Source: Chitinophaga hostae
GTDB taxonomy: Bacteria > Bacteroidota > Bacteroidia > Chitinophagales > Chitinophagaceae
Assembly: GCF_018224885.1 (NCBI RefSeq)
Contig: NZ_JAGTXB010000001.1
Coordinates: 496,001-560,000, forward strand
DNA length: 64,000 bases
Direction: 5' to 3'
The position numbers and the translations under genes were made by a program. Under the pieces are notes generated by a model. That model did no database searches and was not told the origin of the DNA. It worked only from the letters and a program-made list of their open reading frames with translations. Every line of letters begins with the position of its first letter. Position 1 is the stretch's first letter. Below are positions 1 to 9,928 of the stretch, one piece after another.

Positions 1-2
1 TC

Positions 3-3000
3 GATTCCGGCACTTACAACTATTATGTAAGAGCCACCAGGAACGGTTGTACAGGATCCGCTTCTGCTCCGGTTCAGGTGGTGGTACAAGGTATACCAAC
101 CAAACCGGTACCGGTAAGCAACAATGTAACTACCTGTCTGAATACACCGGTAACCCTCAGCGTAAACGCGGTGGCGGGTGTTCAGTTCAACTGGTATGAT
201 GCAGCAACTGGTGGTGCTAAACTGGCATCAAACAGTAATACTTATACTACGCCGGCAAATCTGCAGGTGGGTACTTATAACTTCTACGTGGAAGCGGTGA
301 ACACAGGTAACTGTGCTAACGACAGCGGACGTACGAAGATTACCCTCACCGTAAACAGTGCATCAACTGCGGCCGACATACAGGCTGCCGACAAGGTGAT
401 CTGTGCTGGTGGTACAGCGGTATTAACACCAACAAGTACAACTGTACAAAACCCTGTATTCAAATGGTATGCAAATCCTGATAAAACAGGCCCGATCACA
501 CAAGGCGTAAGCGCAGCAGGTGTATTAACCATCTCCGGATTAACACCGGGAACATATACCTACTATGTAAGCGTAAGCAACGGTGGTAAGTGTGAAAACG
601 CGGCCGGTGATCTGAAAGCAGTCAAGGTAACAGTAAACGCAGGTGCTACCGCAGCCGATATCACACTGGCTGATACCACTATCTGCGCAAGCAGTACCGT
701 TAAACTGACAGCTACCAGTACTACAGTAACCAACCCTGTATTCAAATGGTATAAAGAAGCCAGTCTGACAACACTGTTGTTCACCGGCGCAACATATACC
801 ACCGGGGTAATAGCTGCCAATACTACCTACTACGTAACAGTAGAAGGAACCAACAAGTGCGCTAATGCTGCCGCCGATGCGAAAGCTGTAACAGTAAGCC
901 TGCGTGATGTACCGGTACCGATTATCACAGCATCTGCTATCAGCATCTGCGTAGGTGATACGGCAACATTAACCGTACAGAACGCCGATAATACATTCAC
1001 CTATCGCTGGTACAATGCTGCCACCGGAGGTACCTTATTGTTCACTGGTCCGGTTTATAAAGTAACTGGCCTCACCGCTTCGGCCGACTTCTACGCAGAA
1101 GCTTCCATCAGCGGATGTAGCAGTGCTACAAGAACGAAGGTATCCATAGGTGTGGGCGTGGCGCCAACTCCGATACTGGAATCCAACAACGTAACAGTTT
1201 GTCAGGGCGGTACGGCAGTGCTGAAGGTGACTTCTTCTGTCAATAATATTACCTACAAGTGGTACACTACCCCAACAGGTGGTACTGCAATATTCACCGG
1301 TCCGATCTTTACTACCGGTGCAATCAATGCGAATACCTCCTTCTATGTAGAAGCTACCGGTGATACTTCGAAATGTGGTAAACCATCTGCCCGTGCAACG
1401 GCGAAAGTAACAGTGGTACCGGTGCCAGCAGCTCCAACCCTGGTAAGCACCAATGTACAGGGCTGTAAAGGTCAGTCTGCTTCCCTGGCAATTCAGAGCC
1501 CGGCTGCAGGTACTACCTACCAATGGTTCGATGCAGCTACCGGTGGTACGCTGGTATTCGAAGGACCGGTATTCAATATTACCGCCCTGGATAGTACTGT
1601 TACCTACTATGTACAGGCATTGGTAAATGGAGGCTGCCCAAGCGCCACCAGGACCAGCGCCACCATCAAGGTAAATGCAATACCAGCAGCACCGGTAATT
1701 ACAGCAACTTCCCTGTTCGTTTGTCAGGGCGGAACCGTAACGCTTTCAATTCAGAGCCCGGCTGCAGGTACAACCTACCGCTGGTTCGATGCAGCTACCG
1801 GAGGCAACCTGCTCTTCACAGGCAGCAGCTTCACAACAGGAGCATTAAATGCAAACACTGATTTCTATGCAGAAGCCAGCAACGGTAACTGTAGCAGTGC
1901 TCAGCGGACTAAAGTGTCTATCGGTGTAGGACAGGCGCCAACACCAACACTGGAATCCAACGCGGTAACTACCTGTCAGGGTACTTCGGCTACGCTCCGC
2001 GTAACTTCAGCTACCAACGGTATCACCTATAAATGGTATACACAGGCAAGTGGTGGAACAGCAGTATTCACCGGACCAGTATTCACTACGGATCCGCTTA
2101 ATACTACCATGGACTTCTGGGTAGAAGCAACTGGTACTAATGGTCAGTGCGGTAATCCATCTGCGAGAGTGAAAGCTACTGTAACAGTAGTGGTAGCTCC
2201 GAACGCACCGGATGTAGTAGCATCTTCTCTCAAAACATGTGCAGGTACAGGTGTAACCGTAGCCGTGAAAACAATACAGCCAGGCATTACCTACCAATGG
2301 TATGATGCCGCTACCAATGGCTCATTACTCTTCACAGGACCTGTTTACAGTGTTCCTGTGGTGACCACCAATACTACTTACTATGTACAGGCTAACCTGG
2401 GCAGTGGCTGTTCCAGCTCTACCAGAACAGCAGTGAGTGTATCCGTTGATCCGGCTCCGCCAATTCCAACAGCAGACCTGGATAATGTGGTAACCTGCAT
2501 AGGCGGTACAGCTACATTCAGCGTTAAAAATCCTGATCCGGCAATGACGTATCGCTGGTACGATGCTCCGTCCAACGGACTCCTCCTGGCTACCGGCACC
2601 GCCTACACTACAGCGCCGCTCGCACAAACAACTGTCTTCTACCTGGAAGCAACGAACAGTGCAGGATGCAGCAGCGCACGTAAAGGCTTAACCGCTACTG
2701 TAGTAAGTACAATAGATGCACCGCTCGCAGATCCGATCACTATATGCAGTGGCCAGACCGGTGTATTAATGGTGAAAAACAGGCAAGCAGGTGTGATCTA
2801 TAAATGGTTCACAACAGCAACCGGTGGTACAGCAGTATTCACTGGTGCAGACTTCACCATCACACCAACAGCAAATGCAGTATACTACCTGGAAGCTTCT
2901 ACCAGCGGTGGTTGTGTAAGCGCCAGCAGAACACAGGTAAATGTATCAGTGAATCCTTCTCCTGGAGCTCCGGCCGTTGCAAATGCAACACTGCAGGCTT

Positions 3001-4028
3001 GCCCTGGTCAAACGGTTACACTGAATGCACTGAATCCTGATCCGGCACTTACCTATAAATGGTACACAACAGCAACAGGTGGAACGGCAGTGGCTACAGG
3101 AGCTACTTATGTAACACCTCCTATAAATGCTAACCAGATGTACTACCTGGAAGCTACCAACAGCAATGGCTGTTCAAGCACAACACGTACCGCTGTGAGC
3201 GTAGTAGCAACACCAGCGCCGGGTAAACCAACTGTTACCGGTAACGATAACGGAGTATGCCCTGGTAAAACAGCTACATTGATTGCTGCTTCAACAACTG
3301 CAGGTGTCGACTTCCGCTGGTATACTGTTGCTACAGGCGGCACACCAATCTACACCGGTGCAACATTTGTAACGCCGGCGCTGAATGCGAACACTACCTA
3401 CTATGTAGAAGCATTTACAACAGGTGGCTGTATCAGTGCGGGACAAAGAACAACCGTACAGGTGAACATCGCCCAGCCGCTGCCGGCGCCGGTAGTGACC
3501 GTAGATAACACAACGGCTACTACTATCACCTTCCGCTGGTCACCGGTAACAGGAGCGCAACGTTATGAAGTATCACTCGACAACGGTGTAACCTTCATAC
3601 CACCAAGCTCAGGTCCGAACGGAACCACACATACCGTTACAGGTCTGCAGCCTAACCAGAGCGCTACTATACAGGTAAGAGCTATCGGAGCATCAGATTG
3701 TGAAACAAGTGCACTGTCTACTGCGGTAACAGGTAAAACAACCAACCCGCAAGGCAACAACATCTTTGTTCCGAACCTCTTCAGCCCGAACGGCGATGGT
3801 ATAAATGACATCGAATATGTATACTCAACGGCTATCGCACAACTGGAATTCAGGATCTACAACCAGTGGGGTCAGCTGGTGTTCACATCCAAAGATCAAC
3901 GCCAGGGATGGGATGGTACAATGAGTGGTCAGAAACAACCGGTAGGTGTTTATGTATACATCCTGAAAGCTACTATGCAGGATGGAACAGTAATCACCAA
4001 GAAAGGTAACGTGACCCTCATGCGATAG
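3..4028 (+). CDS. T9SS type-B cargo: giant Ig-like repeat adhesin with gliding-motility C-terminal domain (5' partial)
   Basis: The frame is open from base 3 to the stop at 4026-4028, so the true start lies before the window; 1341 codons are visible. At least 13 tandem Ig-like modules of roughly 80-90 residues each carry a [YF][KRQ]W[YF] strand, usually with an ATGGT turn, and end in a YYVEA-like strand followed by Cys/Ser-rich residues. A fibronectin-III-like domain comes next (WSPVTGAQRYEVSLD region), and the last ~90 residues are a CHU_C/T9SS type-B domain (LFSPNGDGIND, NQWGQLVF, WDG, GVYVYIL). Family knowledge: such proteins cross the outer membrane by T9SS and are displayed or secreted as adhesins. 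The downstream PorP/SprF and PorE-like genes support a dedicated secretion/attachment cassette. Ligand unknown. Confidence 0.93.
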   Translation, partial: DSGTYNYYVRATRNGCTGSASAPVQVVVQGIPTKPVPVSNNVTTCLNTPVTLSVNAVAGVQFNWYDAATGGAKLASNSNTYTTPANLQVGTYNFYVEAVNTGNCANDSGRTKITLTVNSASTAADIQAADKVICAGGTAVLTPTSTTVQNPVFKWYANPDKTGPITQGVSAAGVLTISGLTPGTYTYYVSVSNGGKCENAAGDLKAVKVTVNAGATAADITLADTTICASSTVKLTATSTTVTNPVFKWYKEASLTTLLFTGATYTTGVIAANTTYYVTVEGTNKCANAAADAKAVTVSLRDVPVPIITASAISICVGDTATLTVQNADNTFTYRWYNAATGGTLLFTGPVYKVTGLTASADFYAEASISGCSSATRTKVSIGVGVAPTPILESNNVTVCQGGTAVLKVTSSVNNITYKWYTTPTGGTAIFTGPIFTTGAINANTSFYVEATGDTSKCGKPSARATAKVTVVPVPAAPTLVSTNVQGCKGQSASLAIQSPAAGTTYQWFDAATGGTLVFEGPVFNITALDSTVTYYVQALVNGGCPSATRTSATIKVNAIPAAPVITATSLFVCQGGTVTLSIQSPAAGTTYRWFDAATGGNLLFTGSSFTTGALNANTDFYAEASNGNCSSAQRTKVSIGVGQAPTPTLESNAVTTCQGTSATLRVTSATNGITYKWYTQASGGTAVFTGPVFTTDPLNTTMDFWVEATGTNGQCGNPSARVKATVTVVVAPNAPDVVASSLKTCAGTGVTVAVKTIQPGITYQWYDAATNGSLLFTGPVYSVPVVTTNTTYYVQANLGSGCSSSTRTAVSVSVDPAPPIPTADLDNVVTCIGGTATFSVKNPDPAMTYRWYDAPSNGLLLATGTAYTTAPLAQTTVFYLEATNSAGCSSARKGLTATVVSTIDAPLADPITICSGQTGVLMVKNRQAGVIYKWFTTATGGTAVFTGADFTITPTANAVYYLEASTSGGCVSASRTQVNVSVNPSPGAPAVANATLQACPGQTVTLNALNPDPALTYKWYTTATGGTAVATGATYVTPPINANQMYYLEATNSNGCSSTTRTAVSVVATPAPGKPTVTGNDNGVCPGKTATLIAASTTAGVDFRWYTVATGGTPIYTGATFVTPALNANTTYYVEAFTTGGCISAGQRTTVQVNIAQPLPAPVVTVDNTTATTITFRWSPVTGAQRYEVSLDNGVTFIPPSSGPNGTTHTVTGLQPNQSATIQVRAIGASDCETSALSTAVTGKTTNPQGNNIFVPNLFSPNGDGINDIEYVYSTAIAQLEFRIYNQWGQLVFTSKDQRQGWDGTMSGQKQPVGVYVYILKATMQDGTVITKKGNVTLMR

Positions 4029-4063
4029 AAATGATTCAACAGGTCAAGATTAAATCAATCATA

Positions 4064-4093
4064 AAACCGGGATGCGGCACCGCATCCCGGTTT
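4064..4093 (+). terminator. intrinsic-type hairpin after adhesin gene
   Basis: Perfect 13-bp inverted repeat, arms 4064-4076 and 4081-4093, with a 4-nt GCAC loop and a 3' arm ending in TTT. It lies 36 bp after the adhesin stop. It argues that the following gene starts at 4121 and not at the in-frame ATG at 4031, which would put the hairpin inside the coding region. Confidence 0.75.
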
Positions 4094-4120
4094 ATCCAGA
4101 AAATGCTAAAAAATGTTCCT

Positions 4121-5128
4121 ATGAAAAGGATTTTTATAGTTGCAATAATTTTGTGGAGCAGTTTGTTGCCCCGGACGTCTGTTGCGCAGGTCGATCCTCA
4201 CTTTTCGCAGTATTATGCTTATCCGTTGTGGCTGAATCCAGCATTAACGGGCATCATAGACGGGGACTACCGGATCAGCGGCGACTACCGTAACCAGTGG
4301 GCTAATTACGGCAAACCGTTTTCCACAGCAGGGGTGTCTATCGATGCCGCCACCGACAAAAATATAGGCGTAGGCCTGAACGTAATGAACATGTCTGCGG
4401 GAGATGCAGGCTACAATTACTTCAACGCAATGGCCAGCGTGTCCTATAGCGGGGTGAAATTCGGCCCTACCAAAACCAGTCAACTGGTATTTGGAATCAA
4501 TGCGGGTTTGATTAACAGGCGACTGGATCCTGCCAAGTTTCAGACAGGTAGCCAATATCAGCCGGTTACAGGATTTGACCCGAGCATTTTCAATGGTGAA
4601 AATGTAAATAACACCACTTCTACACAGTTTGATGCCGGCGCCGGTGTGGTATACTTTGATGGTAACCCCAATCATATGTTTAATCCGTTTGCCGGGTTCG
4701 CTGCTGCTCACCTTACGCAACCCAAAGATCCTTTCTCTGCCGACGGAACAGAAAGAAAACTGCCCGTTCGCTACCTGCTGCATGGCGGTACAAAAATTAA
4801 ACTTAATGAAGCACTGAGCCTTACGCCTACCGGTCTTTATATGAGACAGGGAAATGCAGAGGAAGTAGTGGCAGGGTTGTACGCACAGCTAATGGTAAAC
4901 CCTGAATTCGATTTCCTGGTGGGTGGTAACTATCGCTTTAATGACGCGGTAATACCTTTTGCCGGATTCCATTTCAAAAGCTTTACACTGGGACTGAGTT
5001 ATGATGCGAATACATCTAACATGCGCCGCCTGGTAAATGGCAGTCAGAGCTTTGAAATCTCTCTTTCTTTTATCAGCCGCAAAAGAAGAGTGTTGAACGA
5101 AGAATACTTTATTTGTCCCAGGTTATAA
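4121..5128 (+). CDS. PorP/SprF family type IX secretion membrane protein
   Basis: 335-aa outer-membrane beta-barrel protein. The chosen start gives a clean signal peptide (MKRIFIVAIILWSSLLP, cleavage near VAQ) followed by the family hallmark DPHFSQYYAYPLWLNPALTG. Glycine/aromatic-rich alternating strands run to the C terminus, as expected for PorP/SprF. Known role: paralogues of PorP/SprF commonly sit directly 3' of CHU_C-type adhesin genes and are needed for secretion or cell-surface attachment of that cargo. It lies 63 bp upstream of the PorE-like gene, probably in one transcript. An earlier in-frame ATG (4031) is rejected because it spans the terminator hairpin. Confidence 0.92.
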   Translation: MKRIFIVAIILWSSLLPRTSVAQVDPHFSQYYAYPLWLNPALTGIIDGDYRISGDYRNQWANYGKPFSTAGVSIDAATDKNIGVGLNVMNMSAGDAGYNYFNAMASVSYSGVKFGPTKTSQLVFGINAGLINRRLDPAKFQTGSQYQPVTGFDPSIFNGENVNNTTSTQFDAGAGVVYFDGNPNHMFNPFAGFAAAHLTQPKDPFSADGTERKLPVRYLLHGGTKIKLNEALSLTPTGLYMRQGNAEEVVAGLYAQLMVNPEFDFLVGGNYRFNDAVIPFAGFHFKSFTLGLSYDANTSNMRRLVNGSQSFEISLSFISRKRRVLNEEYFICPRL

Positions 5129-5191
5129 TCTGCAAGCAACCGGATCAGAATGGAGGAAAAAACTTATACAGAAAAAAGAAATGGAACCCTC

Positions 5192-7255
5192 ATGAAAAAA
5201 ATTACACTCTGTTGGCTGGTGGTTTTTCTAGGAATAATGGGTGCGGTACAAGCGCAATATGTTTATGATTTTAAACATACCGCGGATGTCTTTTATAATT
5301 CAAGAGATTATTACTCCGCAGCGCAGTATTACAATAAAGCCCTTGGCACTTTTAAAATCAAACCAGAACAGGTATTACCCTATACCGTTTCAGGAGCCGC
5401 CGCCCCTACGGGGAAACTAAAAGACTACCAACAGGTAGTAGCCAGACTGGCGGAATCGTACCGGCTTTTTTATGACTATGGTAATGCCGAAACCTGGTAT
5501 GCCCAACTGGTCGGATTTAATAATCCCGCCTACCCGCAGGCACGCTACTGGTATGCGGTATGCCTGCGCTTTAATGGGAAATACCAGCAGGCACTGGATG
5601 AGTTTACAAAATTTAAACAGAGCTATACCGCCGCCGATGAATTGTCTGTAAGAACCCCGCTCGAAATCGCCTGCTGTCAGTTCGCATTGTCGGAAGCCAA
5701 TAAAGAACCAAGATTTACGATTGTAAAAACCGCCGGTAACGTAAACGAAGGAGGCGCCAACTATGCTCCCGTAGTACTGAATGGAAATAGGTTGATGTAC
5801 ACTTCTTCCCGCTCTGAAACTCCCCCCTTACCTGTTACCACCGATAAACAGGCTGCAGCTAAAAAGCAGACGAAAAAAGGCACTCCCTATGTAAATGATC
5901 TTTATATTGCCAGCGGTAGGAATAATAGCTATGAGAATAGCGAGAAGGTAAAGATTCCCGCCGCCAAAGGATATGATCAGGGCGTATCAGCATTAACACC
6001 GGATGGTAATACCCTCTACCTCACCCGGTGGAGCGTAAAAGATGGGGTGAAACAATCTGCCATCTATATCAGTACCCGCCAGAACGGTGGCGAATGGTCT
6101 GAGCCGAAAGCCCTGGGCGACAATGTAAATGTAACAGGCTACAATTCCATGCAGCCCTATATTACCACCGATGGAAAATATCTCCTGTTTGCATCCAACA
6201 GACCCGGAGGTATGGGTAAAAATGACCTGTGGTATTGTATTATGTCTAATGGAACTCCCGGTGGCGCCCGTAACATGGGAACCGCTATCAATACGAAAGA
6301 TGAAGAACAGGGTCCATTCTATGATGCGGAAAAGAACCTGCTGGTATTCAGTACCGATGGCCGCGTGGGCCTGGGCGGTCTTGATTTCTTTCAAAGTGAA
6401 GGCGACTTTGGTACCTGGTCTGCTCCGGTGAATATGGGAAAACCATTGAACTCGCCCAAAGATGATATCTATTACACAGCATTGGATAATACACATCCGT
6501 TTGCTGCAGGTTTTATCAGCTCCGACAGGGAATCTATCTGCTGCCTGGAAGTATTCGGTATCAACCGTATCATGAAAATAGCCAGCGGTCTGATCATCGA
6601 TTGTGAAACCAAACAACCACTGGAAGGAGCCACTGTTACATTGCTGGATACCGTAAGAAGAAAGACCATCAAGAAAATAACACTCGATGCTACAGGAAGA
6701 TATACCTTTGAGGTGGATCCTCAACGGTATTACAAAATAGTAGCGGAGAAAGATAATTATTTCACCAAAGCACTTTATTTCAATTCGGATATGCTGGAAA
6801 GAGTCGACTCTATGGATAATCCTACCCTTTGCCTGCAACACTACGAAATTGAAAAGCCAATTATACTCAACAACATCTACTACGACTTCAATAAGGCAAC
6901 ATTACGTGAGGAATCTAAAGCAGTACTGGATACAGTGGTGGATATGTTGAAGGATAACCCTAAGATCACTATCGAAATGAGCGCACACACAGATAGCGTT
7001 GGTTCCGTGAAATACAATGAGAAACTGTCACAGGCGCGTGCACAATCTTGTGTTGATTACCTGATCAGTAAAGGTATTTCGCAAGACAGGCTCATCGCAA
7101 AAGGCTACGGCAAATCCAGACCGATTGCACCGAACTCATTGCCTAATCATAAAGATAATCCGGAAGGACGTCAGATGAACCGCAGAACAGAGTTCAAGGT
7201 ATTGAAAAGACAAGTACAGGTGAAAGATGAATATGATAGTAATACCAGTCAATAA
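5192..7255 (+). CDS. PorE-like OmpA family protein (TPR, PD40 propeller, regulatory domain, OmpA C-terminal)
   Basis: 687 aa from the ATG that gives a signal peptide (MKKITLCWLVVFLGIMG...VQAQ); an upstream in-frame ATG at 5150 would only add a charged leader. Order of domains: TPR-like helical region (about 20-160), WD40-like PD40 beta-propeller (about 190-450, with repeated LMYTSSR, LLFASNRPGG and LLVFSTDGR strands), a carboxypeptidase-regulatory-like beta-sandwich (about 460-540), and an OmpA_C peptidoglycan-binding domain (YYDFNKATLREES, MSAHTDSVG, LSQARAQ, GYGKSRP, NRRTEF). This is the architecture of PorE, which tethers the T9SS PorP component to peptidoglycan in Porphyromonas. Pairing with a PorP/SprF gene fits that role. 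Confidence 0.88.
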   Translation: MKKITLCWLVVFLGIMGAVQAQYVYDFKHTADVFYNSRDYYSAAQYYNKALGTFKIKPEQVLPYTVSGAAAPTGKLKDYQQVVARLAESYRLFYDYGNAETWYAQLVGFNNPAYPQARYWYAVCLRFNGKYQQALDEFTKFKQSYTAADELSVRTPLEIACCQFALSEANKEPRFTIVKTAGNVNEGGANYAPVVLNGNRLMYTSSRSETPPLPVTTDKQAAAKKQTKKGTPYVNDLYIASGRNNSYENSEKVKIPAAKGYDQGVSALTPDGNTLYLTRWSVKDGVKQSAIYISTRQNGGEWSEPKALGDNVNVTGYNSMQPYITTDGKYLLFASNRPGGMGKNDLWYCIMSNGTPGGARNMGTAINTKDEEQGPFYDAEKNLLVFSTDGRVGLGGLDFFQSEGDFGTWSAPVNMGKPLNSPKDDIYYTALDNTHPFAAGFISSDRESICCLEVFGINRIMKIASGLIIDCETKQPLEGATVTLLDTVRRKTIKKITLDATGRYTFEVDPQRYYKIVAEKDNYFTKALYFNSDMLERVDSMDNPTLCLQHYEIEKPIILNNIYYDFNKATLREESKAVLDTVVDMLKDNPKITIEMSAHTDSVGSVKYNEKLSQARAQSCVDYLISKGISQDRLIAKGYGKSRPIAPNSLPNHKDNPEGRQMNRRTEFKVLKRQVQVKDEYDSNTSQ

Positions 7256-7315
7256 CTTTTTCTAAGCACCGGCTTAGTCCGGCTGCTTCCATATCCTACA
7301 TTCTACCATTTAAAG

Positions 7316-7341
7316 AGCCGGCCATTTGGCCGGTTTCTTTA
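7316..7341 (+). terminator. intrinsic terminator of the porP-porE unit
   Basis: GC-rich stem CCGGCC/GGCCGG (7318-7323, 7328-7333) with ATTT loop, extended by one G-T and one A-T pair and followed by TTTCTTT. Located about 60 bp after the PorE-like stop. Confidence 0.8.
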
Positions 7342-7387
7342 TTTAATACCTGTATAGTTAGGAATCCTATTTTTATTAGATGCGCGA

Positions 7388-7421
7388 AAAAGCATGTCCA
7401 TTTTTATATGAACATGCTTTT
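7388..7421 (-). terminator. hairpin at the 3' end of the minus-strand lipoprotein gene
   Basis: 10-bp inverted repeat AAAAGCATGT / ACATGCTTTT (7388-7397, 7412-7421) with a 14-nt loop. Read on the minus strand the stem is followed by TTT, and it lies 30 bp after the stop of the 7451-7960 gene. Confidence 0.6.
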
Positions 7422-7450
7422 GATAGTTCTAATGTAAATTTTACGGAGAA

Positions 7451-7960
7451 TTAGTTGTTCTTGCCAAAGTTGCCAATAGCCAGGGTATCCGTACCTTTCA
7501 ATACTTTCATGTAAGATGCAATAGCCAGGGCATTGTCATATTTAAAAGCAGTGTCTTTCGTTTGGCCACCAGCTTTGAAAACGGTAATCTTGTTCTTGTT
7601 GGTAAAGATATCTACTTTCAGTGCCGCACCGGTACCCTGGAATCCGCCTTTGTACAAAGTGTCGGTAGTGGCTGCAGTAGGCGTTCCTGCAATCAGATAG
7701 ATGTTATGGGCCGCATCTTTTGTATTCTTTGTCAGGTTCAATACCACATTCACAGTACTGTCTTTGTTTTCTGTAAGCGTAATATTACCAACTTTGGTAT
7801 CCTTGTCGGCGCCGGTTCCTTTCAGATCAAATGATTTGGAACGTGGTGTCGGAGGCGGAGGTGTTGGATTATCATCATCTTTGCAGGATGTGAAAGTAAT
7901 ACCCAATACAGTAGCGAGCACTGCTCCGGTCAGGAGAGTGTGTTTGTTAAACATAAGCAT
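7451..7960 (-). CDS. small lipoprotein of unknown function
   Basis: 169 aa. The N terminus is a lipoprotein signal: hydrophobic stretch LLTGAVLATVLGITF, then lipobox-like FTSC followed by KDDDN, the acidic residues after Cys that are typical of Bacteroidota surface lipoproteins. A proline-rich linker (PTPPPPTP) then leads into a ~120-residue beta-rich domain (LKGTGADKDTKVGNITLTEN, VNVVLNLTK). It has no recognisable catalytic motif and I do not assign a family. Two in-frame ATGs (7960 and 7954) are equally possible starts. It is transcribed alone, away from the MATE gene, and ends in its own hairpin. Confidence 0.8.
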   Translation of the reverse strand: MLMFNKHTLLTGAVLATVLGITFTSCKDDDNPTPPPPTPRSKSFDLKGTGADKDTKVGNITLTENKDSTVNVVLNLTKNTKDAAHNIYLIAGTPTAATTDTLYKGGFQGTGAALKVDIFTNKNKITVFKAGGQTKDTAFKYDNALAIASYMKVLKGTDTLAIGNFGKNN

Positions 7961-8261
7961 GATTTCAGTTTTATAAAAAGTGTTAAGATTGTGATTTTAC
8001 AATTGTGTTGGCACAACTGTGGATTTACAACTTCGTTTTGATTGTGATGTTTACTTTTTGCTATATAGGTTTTCGGCGCTTACTAGTAGATGTTAAACGA
8101 GGCATGAAATAAAAAGTTACAGCTATAGGTAGAAGTTTTTTTAAATGTCTTTTTTTGCCCCCTGTAATACTTTGTGGTAAAGGGTTTCATAGGTATAAAC
8201 TTTTTTAGGCTCTTTTGGTAACTATAACTGCATGTTTAACCATACATTTATAAGGATGGTT

Positions 8262-8291
8262 TTTGACGAATGAAAAATTAAATTACATTTG
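8262..8291 (+). promoter_or_regulatory. candidate promoter (TTTG-N18-TACATTTG) for the MATE gene
   Basis: In the 476-bp divergent gap 7961-8436, a -33-like TTTG (8262-8265) and a perfect TAnnTTTG -7 box (8284-8291) are separated by 18 bp, which fits the Bacteroidota sigma-ABfr consensus. The predicted start of transcription is near 8298, leaving a 5' leader of ~140 nt. The rest of the gap is AT-rich and I see nothing else assignable in it. Confidence 0.5.
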
Positions 8292-8436
8292 TACAGTATC
8301 CCCGGATGCGCCAACTGATAGTAATATGAAAATTTAATCAGACAGCGGTATTCCCGATTGTCGTCCTTCCATCTTCTTTTTCCATTTGCAGTGCCATGAG
8401 TTGCGCTGTCATCCCTTTTATTTTCAATATTTCTGT

Positions 8437-9852
8437 ATGCATATTTTAACAAAGATGCTATTACGCATAGGTCGTTTTTTCCAATTATTTAAGATAGCCG
8501 TTACCGGTAGTGAAAAAGAGTTCACAACAGGCAGTATCAATCGTGCCATTTTCTTATTGTCTATTCCTATGATCCTGGAAATGGCAATGGAATCTCTTTT
8601 TGCAGTAGTAGATATTTATTTTGTAAGTCACCTTGGGGTAAATGCGATTACCACTGTTGGACTCACCGAGTCCGTGCTTACGCTGGTATACACCGGGGCT
8701 ATGGGATTGAGCATGGCTGCTACTGCCATGATTGCCAGGAGAACGGGTGAGAAAGACCCGGATGCTGCTTCGCACGCAGCGATGCAGTCGCTGTACCCTG
8801 GCCTGGCTATTTCCGTGTTGGTGAGTGTGGCGGGAATATTTTTTTCGAAAGATATATTACTTATGATGGGTGCCGCCAAAGAAGTGGCTGATTACGGTTA
8901 TGTATATACGAAAATTGTACTCGGCGGAAACATTGTAGTTATCCTGTTATTTTTAATCAATGGTATTTTTCGTGGTGCGGGCGATGCTGCATTGGCGATG
9001 CGGTCGTTATGGATTGCCAACGGGTTGAATATTATACTTTGTCCGTTACTGATTTCCGGTTGGGGACCTGTGCCTGCTTTGGGGCTGAAGGGGGCGGCGA
9101 TCGCTACTTTTATTGGCAGGGGAATCGGCGTGGCTTATCAACTGTATCACCTGGTAAAAGGGGAAAACCTCATAAGAATTACCAGGAAGCACCTGGCCCC
9201 GGCCTGGGAGGTGATTGCGGCAATCCTGAAAATTGCTGTTGGGGCAACGGCACAGATGCTGATCGCATCTGCCAGCTGGATTTTCCTGGTCCGCATTATT
9301 TCTCATTTTGGTAAAGATGCAGTTGCCGGATATACCATTGCCATCCGGGTGATTATCTTTACTATTTTGCCTGCCTGGGGAATGGCGAATGCAGCGGCTG
9401 CCCTGGTAGGGCAAAACCTTGGCGCACAGCAACCGGATCGTGCCGCCACCTCGGCCTGGAGGGCTGCGTTCTTTAATATGCTGTTCCTTGGTGCGGTGGC
9501 GATTGTTTTCATGACAGGCGCCCCCACTATTATAGGGTTCTTTACAAATGACGCTGTAGTAACAGGCTATGCTGTGCAATGTATCCGGCTGATGAGTGGC
9601 GGATACATCTTTTATGCCTACGGCATGGTACTCACGCAGTCTTTCAACGGAGCCGGCGATACCCGAACCCCCATGCTGATAAATCTTTTTGCTATGTGGA
9701 TGTTCCAGATGCCGCTGGCCTATACCCTGTCGGTTTGGCTGAATATGGGGCCTGTTGGTGTATTCTGGGCAATCGCAATTTCGGAATCCGCAGCTGCTGT
9801 TGCCGCTATACTGCTGTTTCGTCGCGGTAACTGGCAGCAGGTGAAGATTTAG
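8437..9852 (+). CDS. MATE family efflux transporter
   Basis: 471 aa from ATG 8437; ATG 8455 is an alternative that removes six residues, and the more upstream frame (8386) is unlikely. About 12 hydrophobic helices are visible. The MatE hallmarks are the early LSIPMILEMAMESLFAVVD and the repeat in the second half (KIAVGATAQMLIASASWIF), with GAGDAALAMR and NGAGDTRTPM loops. Family role: Na+ or H+ driven export of cationic drugs or metabolites across the inner membrane. It stands alone between a divergent lipoprotein gene and the PfkB kinase. Substrate cannot be told from sequence. Confidence 0.92.
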   Translation: MHILTKMLLRIGRFFQLFKIAVTGSEKEFTTGSINRAIFLLSIPMILEMAMESLFAVVDIYFVSHLGVNAITTVGLTESVLTLVYTGAMGLSMAATAMIARRTGEKDPDAASHAAMQSLYPGLAISVLVSVAGIFFSKDILLMMGAAKEVADYGYVYTKIVLGGNIVVILLFLINGIFRGAGDAALAMRSLWIANGLNIILCPLLISGWGPVPALGLKGAAIATFIGRGIGVAYQLYHLVKGENLIRITRKHLAPAWEVIAAILKIAVGATAQMLIASASWIFLVRIISHFGKDAVAGYTIAIRVIIFTILPAWGMANAAAALVGQNLGAQQPDRAATSAWRAAFFNMLFLGAVAIVFMTGAPTIIGFFTNDAVVTGYAVQCIRLMSGGYIFYAYGMVLTQSFNGAGDTRTPMLINLFAMWMFQMPLAYTLSVWLNMGPVGVFWAIAISESAAAVAAILLFRRGNWQQVKI

Positions 9853-9875
9853 CATATAGTTTCTATATAAGTAAT

Positions 9876-9883
9876 TACCTTTG
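9876..9883 (+). promoter_or_regulatory. -7 box TACCTTTG upstream of the PfkB kinase
   Basis: A perfect TAnnTTTG lies 45 bp before the kinase ATG in the 76-bp gap after the MATE gene. No convincing -33 TTG is visible at the usual spacing. Confidence 0.4.
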
Positions 9884-9928
9884 CCTGGTTTTGTACAAAA
9901 TTTAAAACAATAAAACTATCTAAAATAC

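Noticed and set aside
1035..3343. Long open frames on the minus strand inside the Ig-repeat adhesin gene
   Set aside because: They mirror the repetitive codon pattern of the sense gene, have no start context, signal or family features, and overlap a clear coding frame.
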